From: Saccharopolyspora soli | Lineage (GTDB): Bacteria; Actinomycetota; Actinomycetes; Mycobacteriales; Pseudonocardiaceae | Length of the DNA: 64,000 bases | Reading direction: 5' to 3' | NCBI RefSeq assembly: GCF_022678645.1 | Contig: NZ_JALBWV010000001.1 | Span: 248,001-312,000 of the forward strand | In this document: positions 55,032 through 63,782 of the stretch, in pieces | How positions within the stretch are numbered: the stretch's first letter is position 1 | Layout of the letters: every line of letters starts with the position of its first letter | Notes under the pieces: model-generated | Seen by the model: only the letters and a program-made list of their open reading frames with translations | Told to the model about the DNA's origin: nothing | The model's database searches: none | Position numbers and translations under genes: made by a program

Positions 55032-57413
55032 CTAGCCCGGAATCGGTCCGGCTTGCGATCGCCACCAGTCGAGCAGCACCGGCGGGTCGCTGCCCTTGAA
55101 GGCGAAGGTCAGGATCTTCTGCTGGTCGTCGGTCCAGATCAGGAACGGGTTGCCGGTGTCGTTCATCGCGCACGACAGCCGCCCGGTCGTGCCGTTGCGC
55201 GCGTACGGTGCGTTGCCGCGGAAGTCCGGCGGTCCGGTGTTGCAGTCCGGTCCGGTGATGTCGGTGTTCCACTCGTAGCTGCTGTTCATCGACGCGGTGT
55301 CGGGCAACTGGTAGTAGAACACGATGCCAGCACCCCGAGTCGGCCCGCACACGACCGCGGCGACCGGTTGGTCCTGGACGTTCAGTTCGATCTGCTGCTG
55401 CGGCGGCCGCATGCAGTCCACTCTGGACGCTTCGGGGATGCGGTTCAGCAGCGCTTGTTCCTGCGGGGTCGGGAAGGCCGGTTTGGCGTTCGCGTTGATC
55501 GCTTCGATGACCTGCCCCGCGAAGGGTTCGAAACCGTAGTACTGCCGCCACCAGCTCGCGAGCGCTTCCGGTTCCGCGCCGGTGCCTCGGGTCATCAGCA
55601 GCAGCGGCTCGATGGTCCATTCGATGACCGGCGTGTCCTGCGGTCCCCGGTAGCACAGCAGTCCGCCTATTTCGATGCTGCGCAGGTCCAGCCGGTTGTT
55701 GCCGAGGAAGCCGCGCGCGGCGCCGTCGCCGCAGTAGACCTCCGACGGTGCGCCGACTTCGTTGACGTGGCTGTTGTAGGTGTGCTGGAGCCCGTCGAGA
55801 TCGGCGAACCGGTAGTAGGAGATCGTGTTGGCACCGTCGTCCGGCGAAGGGCAGTCGATCGCGGCGAGCACGTTGCGGAACGACTCAAGGCCACCGCTGG
55901 GTGCCCGGCGGCAGTTCTCCAGCCCGACCAGGTCGATCAGCGATTTCTCTTCAGCAGTGGGAAAACTCGGCAGTCCGACCCACGTCGCCCACGAGCTCGC
56001 CAAGCCCACGTCGTCGATGTCCCGGCGGCTGGCGCGCGCCACCGTGCGCGCCGCGTTGTCCGTCCACACCACGGAAGTGCTGCCATCGCGGGAGTAGCAG
56101 AGCACCCGGCCGAGCGTCGGGCCCGCGCCCGGATAGCGGTGCTCCGCCCCAGCCGCGACGGTGCAGTCCCCGCTGCCGCGAGACACCTCGGCCCGGTTCA
56201 GCGCGTCGGCATAGGACCGGTCCATGTCGGGTAATTGGTCGAACAGGCTGAACGTCACCTGTTGGCTTCCGTCCGAACAGGACACCACGTCGGATGCTGC
56301 CGGTGCACCCGTTGCCGGGTCGGCGATCTGGCAGCTCGCGCGCAATCCCGCGGGGATGCGCGCCAACAGGTCGTCGCTCGGCTCGTCGCCCACGTCGGTG
56401 CCGAGTTGGGGCACGATGACGGCAGTCAGGACGACCACCAGCGCGGCCGCCGCAGCGGAGACCACCAGTCGTCGATTCGTCCGCCAAATTCGGGTGAGCC
56501 GTTGCTGCACCTGATCGGCCCAGCTGAGCCGAGTGCCTTGCGTCGCCACCGCGGCGGCCAGCGCTTCGGCCAGTTCCGTGCAGCTGGCGTAGCGTTTGGT
56601 GGGTTTCGGATCCAGCGCCTTGCGCACCACGTGGTCGAGCGCCTCCGGCAGGCCGTCCCGCAGCTCGCTCACCCGTGGCAGGTCCCCGCGCTGCTGCGCC
56701 GCCACCACCGCGCTCATGTCGGCGAAGTCGAAGGGCCGCTGACCGGTCAGGCAGTGGTACAGCAGAGCACCGAGCGAATAGACCTCGCCACGCCGATCCA
56801 GCGCCGGATCGTCGCTGTCGGCCTCGCTGAGCCGTTCCGGTGGTGCGTAGTGCACAGTGCCGTAGAACTCCCCGGCTTTGGTGAGGTTTTCGCCGGAGAG
56901 CTCCTTGGCGATGCCGAAGTCGCAGAGGTAGACGTGCCGCGCCGCGCCGGTGAGCAGGATGTTGCCCGGCTTGACGTCCCGGTGCACGACGCCGTGGTCG
57001 AGCGCGTAGTCCAGCGCGGCGGCGACCTGACCGATGATGTGCACGGTCGTCGACAGGTCGAGCGGGCCGTCGTTGAGCAACCTCTGCAGGTCGTGGTCGG
57101 CGAAGGGCATGACCAGGTAGAGCAGGTCCGCATTCGGGGTGGAGGCGGTGTAGACCTCGACGATGTTGGGGTGCGACAGGGTCGACAGCACCCGGACTTC
57201 CCGGAGGAACCGTTCCCGGAACCTGGTGTCCTCCGCGAGGTTGCGATCCATCACCTTCACCGCGACCCGGCGGTTGTACAACCGCGGCTCGACCGCCGGG
57301 TAGACCTGGCTCATGTTGGTCTGGCTCAGCGGCAGCGGAGCGAGTTCGTACTCCGGCAGCAGGTCCGCCACCTCGTGCTGAGACGGGAACGCCGGGTCGG
57401 TACTGCCTTCCAA
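55032..57413 (-). CDS. Receptor-type Ser/Thr protein kinase with three extracellular repeats
   Basis: A 793-residue Hanks-type kinase. The Gly-rich loop is degenerate (LSQTNMSQVYPA), but Lys53 in VAVKVMD, HRDVKPGN near 143, DFG near 166 and APPERL are intact, so activity is likely. A single membrane helix (RRLVVSAAAAALVVVLTAVI, about 315-335) leads to an outer part with three related ~150-residue units starting near 348 (LLARIPAGLRASC), 495 (LIDLVGLENC) and 658 (LLNRIPEASRVDC), each with paired Cys and a CY or CA strand late; these are not PASTA. TTG start with AGGAG. It probably senses an envelope or extracellular cue; ligand unknown. Confidence 0.88.
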   Translation of the reverse strand: MEGSTDPAFPSQHEVADLLPEYELAPLPLSQTNMSQVYPAVEPRLYNRRVAVKVMDRNLAEDTRFRERFLREVRVLSTLSHPNIVEVYTASTPNADLLYLVMPFADHDLQRLLNDGPLDLSTTVHIIGQVAAALDYALDHGVVHRDVKPGNILLTGAARHVYLCDFGIAKELSGENLTKAGEFYGTVHYAPPERLSEADSDDPALDRRGEVYSLGALLYHCLTGQRPFDFADMSAVVAAQQRGDLPRVSELRDGLPEALDHVVRKALDPKPTKRYASCTELAEALAAAVATQGTRLSWADQVQQRLTRIWRTNRRLVVSAAAAALVVVLTAVIVPQLGTDVGDEPSDDLLARIPAGLRASCQIADPATGAPAASDVVSCSDGSQQVTFSLFDQLPDMDRSYADALNRAEVSRGSGDCTVAAGAEHRYPGAGPTLGRVLCYSRDGSTSVVWTDNAARTVARASRRDIDDVGLASSWATWVGLPSFPTAEEKSLIDLVGLENCRRAPSGGLESFRNVLAAIDCPSPDDGANTISYYRFADLDGLQHTYNSHVNEVGAPSEVYCGDGAARGFLGNNRLDLRSIEIGGLLCYRGPQDTPVIEWTIEPLLLMTRGTGAEPEALASWWRQYYGFEPFAGQVIEAINANAKPAFPTPQEQALLNRIPEASRVDCMRPPQQQIELNVQDQPVAAVVCGPTRGAGIVFYYQLPDTASMNSSYEWNTDITGPDCNTGPPDFRGNAPYARNGTTGRLSCAMNDTGNPFLIWTDDQQKILTFAFKGSDPPVLLDWWRSQAGPIPG

Positions 57414-57665
57414 TGCGGAACTCCTGGTGTCTGGCGGACAGCGCGGTGCGCGGTGTCGGAGGCGCCGGGCCGGTCCTGATCTCAGCCCCACGAGCATGAA
57501 ACCAAACAGCTGCTGGTCGCGGGCACCAACCCCGCCAAGAAGCCGAACCGTAACCGGGCCGGGCTGCCGATCGGGGCCGCGTTCGAGGACCAGCGGGACG
57601 CCTGGCACGACGCTAGCCGCGCGACGCGGGACCAGTCCCGAAGGTCGCGTACCGGGCCTGGGCCG

Positions 57666-59705
57666 TCACCGGGCGCGCTTGGACAGGTCGTGCGGGGTGG
57701 GGCGGTTTCCTCGGACGACGCCGACGATTACCGCGCGATCGTTGGTGGCGCCGGGCGGGCGGTGGCGGGTGAGCCACACCGATTCGTCGATGCGCGGTGT
57801 GCCCTGCGGATGCGGCGTCAGGTCCAGCACCAGGAGCTGGCCGAAGGGCACGTTGGTGTTGCTGTACTCGGCCGCCTGGTGCAGGTATTTCGCCGCCAGC
57901 CTGGTGCGCGACGCGTCGGTCAGCTCGCGCTTGATCTCGGTCGCGTACCGGATCGAGCCGAACGTCGTGATGACATCTGCTCGCCCCATCGCGATGTCGG
58001 TCGCCTCGACGGTGACCAGACCGCCGAGCTGTCCGGTTGCCAGCCACTGGTAGTAGTCCTGCTGCAGATCCTCTTCGAGCGGGCGGCGCTCGCCCTTTCC
58101 CAGCAGGCGGCGGTAGTCGTAGTCCTTCCGCCGGTGCAGTCCCCACGTCTTGGTGGTGAGGTCCGCGCGGCTGAAGAGGAACCGCAGCGTCTGTTCGAGC
58201 AGCAACCCGAAGGTGGCGCGGACCTGGCTGGTGAACTGCGGCGACTCGCCCAGCTGACCGAGGAGGCTCTCCAGGAGCGGATCCAGCACGGGGTGCGCCG
58301 TGCTGGAGCGGGCGAGATCGCCGCTGTGCACGACGCCGTCGAGGATGTTCAGGTCGTCATCGCTGATCCCAGCGGTCAGGTTCGCGGCTTGGCGTTCGCC
58401 GAGGGCGCGCACCAGCGCGGGGGCCAACCGGTGCAGTCGGCCGGTGTCCGGCTGGTGGGGATCGCCATCCTCGGGTGCCCGCTCGCGGCTGGTCTGGTGG
58501 TTCCCGGCTGCTGCCTCGATGCGGGTGAGGAGGAGTTCCGCCGTGCTCGCATCGAGTGGCGGGGTGTCCATTTTGGACGACTCGGTGACCGATCGGCGCA
58601 GCGCGGCGAGCAGGCTTTGCTGGCGGAGAATGGCGTTCTCGATGGTGGGTTCGACCACGACGGCGAGTCCTGGCGTGGCTCGCACGCCCGGTAGCGGCTG
58701 CGAGGTTCGTGCCTGCGTGTAAACCTCCAGAACGGCACCGAGCGCTTCCCACACGTCCATCCAGATCGTCTCCGAGATGCGGATGGACGCGGCCTGGAGC
58801 AGCAGCACGAGCCGTCGCCAGGCGAATTCCGCCGCCCGCCGGGGCCGCAGCCACGACGGCTGGTGCAAGCCGCTCAACCACGCCGACCGCTGGTCCAGCG
58901 CCGTGGTGAGCCGGTCGGCGGCATCCCCGAGACGCGCCTGGTCCTGCGCGGCGAACGCGAGAATCGCGTCGCAGGCAGCGGCATGCGCCTTCGCGTCATG
59001 ACGGGCTTCCTCAGCGGCGTCCACGGTGGCGAAGCGGGATCGAGCGGACGTGAGCGAGTCCATGACCGCGGGCATGGTCGTCGCGGTGAGCGCTGATCTC
59101 AGGTGGTCGCACGCCAACTCGAAGGCCGCGTCAACGGTTGCGGCAGCGGCGTGCCGGAGCCGGTCCAGGGTGCTCCGGAGCGGGGCGATGATGGTGGGCT
59201 CGCTCGCCCAGCGGTCCATCGCGGCACCGACGAGTCGGGGCAGGCTCTCGACGAACTCCTCCGTGGTGTGCTGCGGAAGCGTGGTGAGCTGGCCCAGAAC
59301 CGTGAACGGCGGGACAGCGTCGGCGACGGCGAGGCGCACGGCGCCTTCGAGCCGACCGGCCGCCACCGACGGGTTGGACTCGATCATGGTCACGAGATCC
59401 CGCAGCAAGACGTCGTGCAGACGCGCGGCGTGCGCCTCGACCGCCACGGGACTGGAGAGCAGCTTGTCCACGCTGCTGGCCAGCGCCAGCAGGCTTTGCT
59501 GAGCGGTGAGGCCGTCGATGAAGTTGGCGAGCGCGGCCCGCCACCCGGTGACATCGCGGCTTGCCGCTTCGATCAACGCCTGTGCCAGCACCGGTGCCAG
59601 CGGACCAGCAGCGACTTCGGAGACGTCCGCGAGCACCGACTCGGCGTCCAGTCCCGCCAGCTCGGTCGGACCGCCCGCGGCCAACTGCTCGGCGAGGTCG
59701 GTCAT
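57666..59705 (-). CDS. Effector of a three-gene defence-like operon, C-terminal PD-(D/E)xK nuclease-like domain
   Basis: A 679-residue protein, mostly alpha-helical for its first ~500 residues (repeat-like helices such as LHDVLLRDLVTMIESN and FAWRRLVLLLQAASIRI). The C-terminal ~150 residues look like a restriction-endonuclease fold: Glu in RPLEEDLQQDYYQWL near 545, then GRADVITTFG near 573 and the ExK core ATEIKREL near 587. This suggests a DNA-cutting effector. I could not match the helical part to a named family. The ATG at 59705 overlaps the stop of the SMC-like gene (ATGA); an ATG four codons earlier lacks that overlap. Third of three coupled genes. Confidence 0.7.
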   Translation of the reverse strand: MTDLAEQLAAGGPTELAGLDAESVLADVSEVAAGPLAPVLAQALIEAASRDVTGWRAALANFIDGLTAQQSLLALASSVDKLLSSPVAVEAHAARLHDVLLRDLVTMIESNPSVAAGRLEGAVRLAVADAVPPFTVLGQLTTLPQHTTEEFVESLPRLVGAAMDRWASEPTIIAPLRSTLDRLRHAAAATVDAAFELACDHLRSALTATTMPAVMDSLTSARSRFATVDAAEEARHDAKAHAAACDAILAFAAQDQARLGDAADRLTTALDQRSAWLSGLHQPSWLRPRRAAEFAWRRLVLLLQAASIRISETIWMDVWEALGAVLEVYTQARTSQPLPGVRATPGLAVVVEPTIENAILRQQSLLAALRRSVTESSKMDTPPLDASTAELLLTRIEAAAGNHQTSRERAPEDGDPHQPDTGRLHRLAPALVRALGERQAANLTAGISDDDLNILDGVVHSGDLARSSTAHPVLDPLLESLLGQLGESPQFTSQVRATFGLLLEQTLRFLFSRADLTTKTWGLHRRKDYDYRRLLGKGERRPLEEDLQQDYYQWLATGQLGGLVTVEATDIAMGRADVITTFGSIRYATEIKRELTDASRTRLAAKYLHQAAEYSNTNVPFGQLLVLDLTPHPQGTPRIDESVWLTRHRPPGATNDRAVIVGVVRGNRPTPHDLSKRAR

Positions 59706-61078
59706 GAACAGCACCATCCCGGCGGAAAACCGCGGACCACGACGAACGTCGAAGCCGACGTCGCCGCGTGCACCGGCTCAGCGGGGTCGGCCATGCGCAG
59801 TTGCTCCTGCGCTTCGGCCAGTTCGGCGCCCAGCCGGGCGAGGGCCGATTCGGCGGCTTCCAGGTCCGCCAGCGCCAATTCCTCGGCCGCCCGGCTCGCC
59901 TCCAACCGCGCTTGCGCGACGGCCTCGACATCTCGGCCATCCGTCGTTTCAACGACGATCTCGCTCGTGCACACCGCGCACCGGTTGCCCTCGCGTTCCG
60001 CCCGCAGCCGCTCATCGGTGATCGGAGTGTCGCAGCGCGGGCAGGCACTGGGCTGCAGGCCGTGGAAGAGCAGCCGGGCAACGCCCTTCTCCTTGGTGTC
60101 GTTGAGGACTTTCTCGTCCGTCTGGCGTTGCTGGCGTGCCATGCGGTAGGCCCGGTTGCGGCGACTCCACTCCTCTTCCGCTTCGGCCACTTGCCTCGCC
60201 AGCAGCGCGGCGGTCTCCGCCAGGTCGGTCAGTGATCGACCAGAGGCTGCCCGGCGGAGTTGATCGAGTTTCGCCTGTGTCGCTGCCAGCGCCTGCTGGA
60301 CCCGTGCACGATCTTCTTTTGCTCGTGTCATGTGCTCGTGCCGCTGTCCGATCTCGGCACGCAGCAGATCACGCGCGGCCTTGACCCGCGCGAGCACTGT
60401 TGTCGTGGGATGTTCGAGGAAAACGTGCAGCAGCCGTCCGGCCAGGCCTGGCGTCGGTCGGTCGCCGATGTGGGGCTCGTCCGGCCCGGACGAGTAGTGC
60501 GCGGGCGTCTGCTGATCCTCGTCCGGCGGATCGAGGCGGTCGAGCATGAAGTCCGCGACCTGCGCGGCGAAGTCGTCCTCGTCGCAGGCCCGGAGCAGCA
60601 CCGAAACCCCGTGGTCGTCGAGCCGCGCGAAATCGTCGGCCGCCAACACCGTGCCGCTGACCAGACCGCCCTGGTGCAGCGAAAGCCGGAATCCGACCGC
60701 CTGTCCGCCGATGGTGACGTCGAGTTCGACCTCCGACAACCAGCGCCGAACCTCCGCCCGCAGGCCGCTCGGCGATCCGCGGAGGCACCACGTGATGATC
60801 TCCAGCAGGCTGGTCTTGTCCCGAAGGCTGGACGCGACCAGGACCGTGAAATCGGCGTCGATGCGGAAAGTTCGGTCGAAGGCATCTTCGGCATCCGCTC
60901 CGCCGCGCAGCCGGAGCCGGTGCACCCGCACCCGGCGCCACGTCGGATGATGGGCCAGCGCAATGCCATGCGAGGCGAAGACCGCCGCGACCGCGTCTTC
61001 GGAAATCTCGGCCGCTGCGGCGATTTCGGCCACCAGCGAGGTTGGGTGCTCGGCGTCCGGAAAGTCCACGCCGCTCAT
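59702..61078 (-). CDS. Rad50/SMC-like ATPase-related protein with zinc ribbon, degenerate P-loop
   Basis: A 458-residue protein. Residues 70-110 look like the start of an ABC/SMC head, with ASSLRDKTSLLEIITWCLRG in the Walker A place: the GK is replaced by DK, so the P-loop is altered. From about 235 to 430 it is coiled coil, broken by a zinc ribbon CPRC near 345 and CAVC near 366, as in Rad50-type hooks. The second head half with signature and Walker B motifs is missing; the frame ends soon after the second helix. Either the family is short and degenerate or it has lost its C-terminus. AGGAGG precedes the ATG, nine bases after the previous stop. Confidence 0.7.
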   Translation of the reverse strand: MSGVDFPDAEHPTSLVAEIAAAAEISEDAVAAVFASHGIALAHHPTWRRVRVHRLRLRGGADAEDAFDRTFRIDADFTVLVASSLRDKTSLLEIITWCLRGSPSGLRAEVRRWLSEVELDVTIGGQAVGFRLSLHQGGLVSGTVLAADDFARLDDHGVSVLLRACDEDDFAAQVADFMLDRLDPPDEDQQTPAHYSSGPDEPHIGDRPTPGLAGRLLHVFLEHPTTTVLARVKAARDLLRAEIGQRHEHMTRAKEDRARVQQALAATQAKLDQLRRAASGRSLTDLAETAALLARQVAEAEEEWSRRNRAYRMARQQRQTDEKVLNDTKEKGVARLLFHGLQPSACPRCDTPITDERLRAEREGNRCAVCTSEIVVETTDGRDVEAVAQARLEASRAAEELALADLEAAESALARLGAELAEAQEQLRMADPAEPVHAATSASTFVVVRGFPPGWCCS

Positions 61079-61087
61079 GCCGACCTC

Positions 61088-61786
61088 CTATGCGACATGG
61101 ACCGCGGCTCGGAGCTGGGCAAGCCGCCCGCGAGCCCGGTCGGTGATGCTCGCGATCCGCGTCCCACGCGCCGCGGTCGCGTATTCGATCTGCAGGTACT
61201 GGCGGTTCTTCAGCTGGTTCCCGCCTCGCCCATCGGCCAGGTCGAGCACCAGCTGCACGCGCTCGACGTAGTAGCGGAACGCCGGAGCCTGGGCTATGAC
61301 GGTTCGAGCGACCTCGCGACCGCGCGCGAGCAGGTAGTAGTCGTGCCGCATCGTGTGGCCCAGGCGGCCTCGGCGACGCCGCACGATCAGTCCGGCACTG
61401 CGCAGCACCGCGAGCGCGTCGTCGAGCGGTTCGTAGGCGCCGAAGTGGTGGCGCAGCATCGGATATCGGCGTACTTCGGGTTCCTCGGAATCCAGGATCT
61501 GCCCGGCCAACTCCAGCAGTCTCGGCTCACAAGTGCGCTCGTAATCGTTGAGTAGCTCGTCGGCCAGGAAATCCGGGCTGCGCAGCCAGAAATCCAACTT
61601 CTGCAACCGCAGTTGCCCGGTAACCACGCCGACGGCATCGACCAAGGCCGAGTCCTCGGCGATCGGGGCAGGAAGCGGGTCAGCCGCACCATCGATCAGC
61701 AGCAGGATCCGCACCGCGTCCTGCTCCCTGCTCGTCACCGGCGAGTCAAACTCAGCGTCTGCAATGTCACCGCTAACGTTATGCAC
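61088..61786 (-). CDS. Middle-component-like protein (ABC-three-component system)
   Basis: A 232-residue helical protein. It contains LQKLDFWLRSPDFLADEL near 60 and RRYPMLRHHFGAYEPLDDAL near 105, followed by a winged-helix-like part (AVLRSAGLIVRRRRGRLGHT, HDYYLLARGREVARTVI). This pattern resembles the middle components that link ATPase and effector in ABC-three-component systems; I make that link from memory of the family, not a search. First gene of the operon. GTG at 61786 is used; a GTG at 61738 is possible, neither with a strong ribosome site. Confidence 0.6.
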   Translation of the reverse strand: MHNVSGDIADAEFDSPVTSREQDAVRILLLIDGAADPLPAPIAEDSALVDAVGVVTGQLRLQKLDFWLRSPDFLADELLNDYERTCEPRLLELAGQILDSEEPEVRRYPMLRHHFGAYEPLDDALAVLRSAGLIVRRRRGRLGHTMRHDYYLLARGREVARTVIAQAPAFRYYVERVQLVLDLADGRGGNQLKNRQYLQIEYATAARGTRIASITDRARGRLAQLRAAVHVA

Positions 61787-62237
61787 GATTGTTCAGCGTG
61801 CGGCCCGGGGGAATAATCAAAATGTCATGCAGGATAAATGAACATGTCATTTTCCGAACCATTCGGTGCAAGACATTGAGCCGCACCGAAACTCATTACC
61901 CGATCGGCCCAGTCGGAAGTCACAGTAGCAGCCGGTTGGCCGAAAGCGCGACTACGGAATGTTGTGAGACGCACCGCATGCTATCGGTGTCCGACAGTAC
62001 TGCGCAACTGTTGGAGGAGAACGGGTAATTCAATCGTCCAGTAATCTGGCGCGCCGGGTGAAAACCCGTACTCGTGCCGAGTTCGGTGGTGCACCGGCCG
62101 GTTCGGGCGTTCGAGCGGACAGGGCTTGATCTGGCGTCGGAGCTTGGGCAAGCTGATCCGTGCAGAACGGGCGAGTCGGGGTCCGGCGTGCGCCGGGTAT
62201 GCGTCCGAGAGCAGGCGAACTGGCTGGAGGCATGCGG
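61787..62237. promoter_or_regulatory. Divergent control region with two dyads (defence-like operon / DivIVA-repeat gene)
   Basis: This 451-base gap is less GC-rich than its surroundings. Dyad 1, at 61819-61853, has arms AAAATGTCAT and ATGTCATTTT around a 15-base spacer (nine of ten pairs) and sits 33 bases before the operon start. Dyad 2, at 61862-61890, is a perfect TTCGGTGC / GCACCGAA with a 13-base loop. Both suggest tight control. A 68-codon frame at 61822-62028 has poor third-position bias and is not called. The GGAGG at 62226-62230 serves the DivIVA-repeat gene. Confidence 0.45.
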
Positions 62238-63200
62238 ATGCTCACCCCCGACGAAGTGCACGACGTCGTGTTCGCCAGGACCCGGCGACGCGGACGCGGC
62301 TACGACGAAGCCGAGGTGGACGATTTCCTCGATCGCGTCGCGGCGGCGTTGTCCGGGCGCGGTGTGGTAACCGCACGAGAGGTGCTCGCGGTCGAGTTCA
62401 GCCCGCGCAGACCGGGCCGACACGCCTACAAGAAGACGCAGGTCGACGCGTTTCTCGACAAGGTCGCGCTGACCCTGATGAAGCGCGAGGTCCGGGAGTC
62501 CGGCGGAGATCGGGGGCGGAGACCGGTCCGCACCCGACCGGCGCGGGTCGCGTACCGGCCCCCGGAGGCGGTCGAGCCGGTCGCTGAACTGGTCCCATCC
62601 GGGCACGTCGATGTTTTCCAGGGCGCCGCGCCGCAGCAGCCCGCTTTGGACAAGGCCGAGGTCGACGCGTTCATGGACCGCGTCGAGGCGACGCTGCGCG
62701 GAGAGGACACGCTGACCGCTCAAGAGGTGTTGAGCGTCCGGTTCAACCCGCCCGGACCGGGAAAACCGGGCTACCAGGAGGCCAGCGTCGTCGCGTTCCT
62801 CGTCATGGTCGCCACCAGCATCAAGCACCTGGCCTCCCGGAAGCAGCTCGTCCCCGCGCAGCGCATGCCGATCGCCCGCGCCTTCCGGCGCGAATCGCGC
62901 ACCGGGACCCCGCAACTCACCGCGGACGCGATCGGCAACCTCGTGCTGAGCACCGCAACGCCGGGTGAGCCCGGCTACGACGAGGACGAGGTAGACGACT
63001 TCCTGGACCGCGTCGAGGCGACGCTGCGCGGCAAGGACACTTTGACCTCGCAGGACGTGCAGACCGTCGCCTTCCGCGAGTTGGCCGACTCCGACGGCGG
63101 TTACGACCGGGAGGAAGTCGATTCGCTGCTGGACCTGATCGAGGAACGCCTGGACACCGACGCGTTGCGCGTCCGACGACCGGTGCGCGAACACCGCTGA
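62238..63200 (+). CDS. Protein with six DivIVA-type repeats
   Basis: A 320-residue protein made of repeated DivIVA N-terminal-like units: MLTPDEVHDVVFARTRRRGRG then YDEAEVDDFLDRVAAAL (unit 1), with related helices VDAFLDKVALTL, VDAFMDRVEATL, VVAFLVMVATSI, VDDFLDRVEATL and VDSLLDLIEERL near residues 75, 140, 185, 258 and 300. Units come in pairs joined by short EVL-type linkers; unit 4 is degenerate. DivIVA/Wag31 domains bind curved membrane at poles and septa, usually once per protein with a coiled coil, which is missing here. The ATG at 62238 is chosen for spacing from GGAGG. Confidence 0.75.
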   Translation: MLTPDEVHDVVFARTRRRGRGYDEAEVDDFLDRVAAALSGRGVVTAREVLAVEFSPRRPGRHAYKKTQVDAFLDKVALTLMKREVRESGGDRGRRPVRTRPARVAYRPPEAVEPVAELVPSGHVDVFQGAAPQQPALDKAEVDAFMDRVEATLRGEDTLTAQEVLSVRFNPPGPGKPGYQEASVVAFLVMVATSIKHLASRKQLVPAQRMPIARAFRRESRTGTPQLTADAIGNLVLSTATPGEPGYDEDEVDDFLDRVEATLRGKDTLTSQDVQTVAFRELADSDGGYDREEVDSLLDLIEERLDTDALRVRRPVREHR

Positions 63201-63269
63201 CCGATTTCCGGCCGGTGCGCTAGCCGTTGACTCGGCCTACGGCCACGCCCACGAGCTCGGCAGTTGGCG

Positions 63270-63611
63270 TCAGCCCGGTCCGCCGCCGAAGCTGATCTCA
63301 TTGCCCTCCGCGTCCCGGTAGGTCACCTTGGTCACGCCACTGTCGTAAGTCTCGCGCTTCGCGGGCTCGATGCCCCGCCGGGCGATCTCGGCGATCCGGT
63401 TGTCGAGGTCGTCGACGAACGACAGCACCAGGGCGTTCCCCGCCCGTTCCGGGTCCTGCACGATGTAGACGTATCGGTGCTCGGCCACCTCCCACACCGC
63501 CTCGATGTCGTTCGGCAAGAACGACGGATGCCGACCGAAGAACTGCTCGTACCACGGCAACGCCGTGGCGTAGTCGGTGACGGGGATGCCGACGAAGAGG
63601 TCCAGTGCCAT
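63270..63611 (-). CDS. VOC-family protein
   Basis: A 113-residue single-domain VOC protein: ALDLFVGIPVTDYATALPWY at the start, AEHRYVYIVQDPERAG near 43, and VTYRDAEGNEISFGG at the end with the usual Glu ligand. Function unknown; family members bind metal and small molecules. GGAGG precedes the ATG. Convergent with the DivIVA-repeat gene by 69 bases. The 171 bases upstream hold nothing seen. Confidence 0.85.
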   Translation of the reverse strand: MALDLFVGIPVTDYATALPWYEQFFGRHPSFLPNDIEAVWEVAEHRYVYIVQDPERAGNALVLSFVDDLDNRIAEIARRGIEPAKRETYDSGVTKVTYRDAEGNEISFGGGPG

Positions 63612-63782
63612 GTCGTCCTCCGCATGCAGTCGATATGTCGCCGGTACTGACCTCGGCAGCGTCGGAGACTCATCGTTGTCCGCCTCGCGATGACCCGACT
63701 TCATGCAATTGGTTTCCAGCGACGACCGCGATCTTCTTGTTGGACAGTTCGCTGCGGTTTCGTTGCTGGTTGGGCGGATTGG

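Noticed and set aside
61822..62028. 68-codon plus-strand frame between the defence-like operon and the DivIVA-repeat gene
   Set aside because: Third-position G/C near one half, unlike genes here, and the frame crosses both dyads; kept as regulatory DNA.
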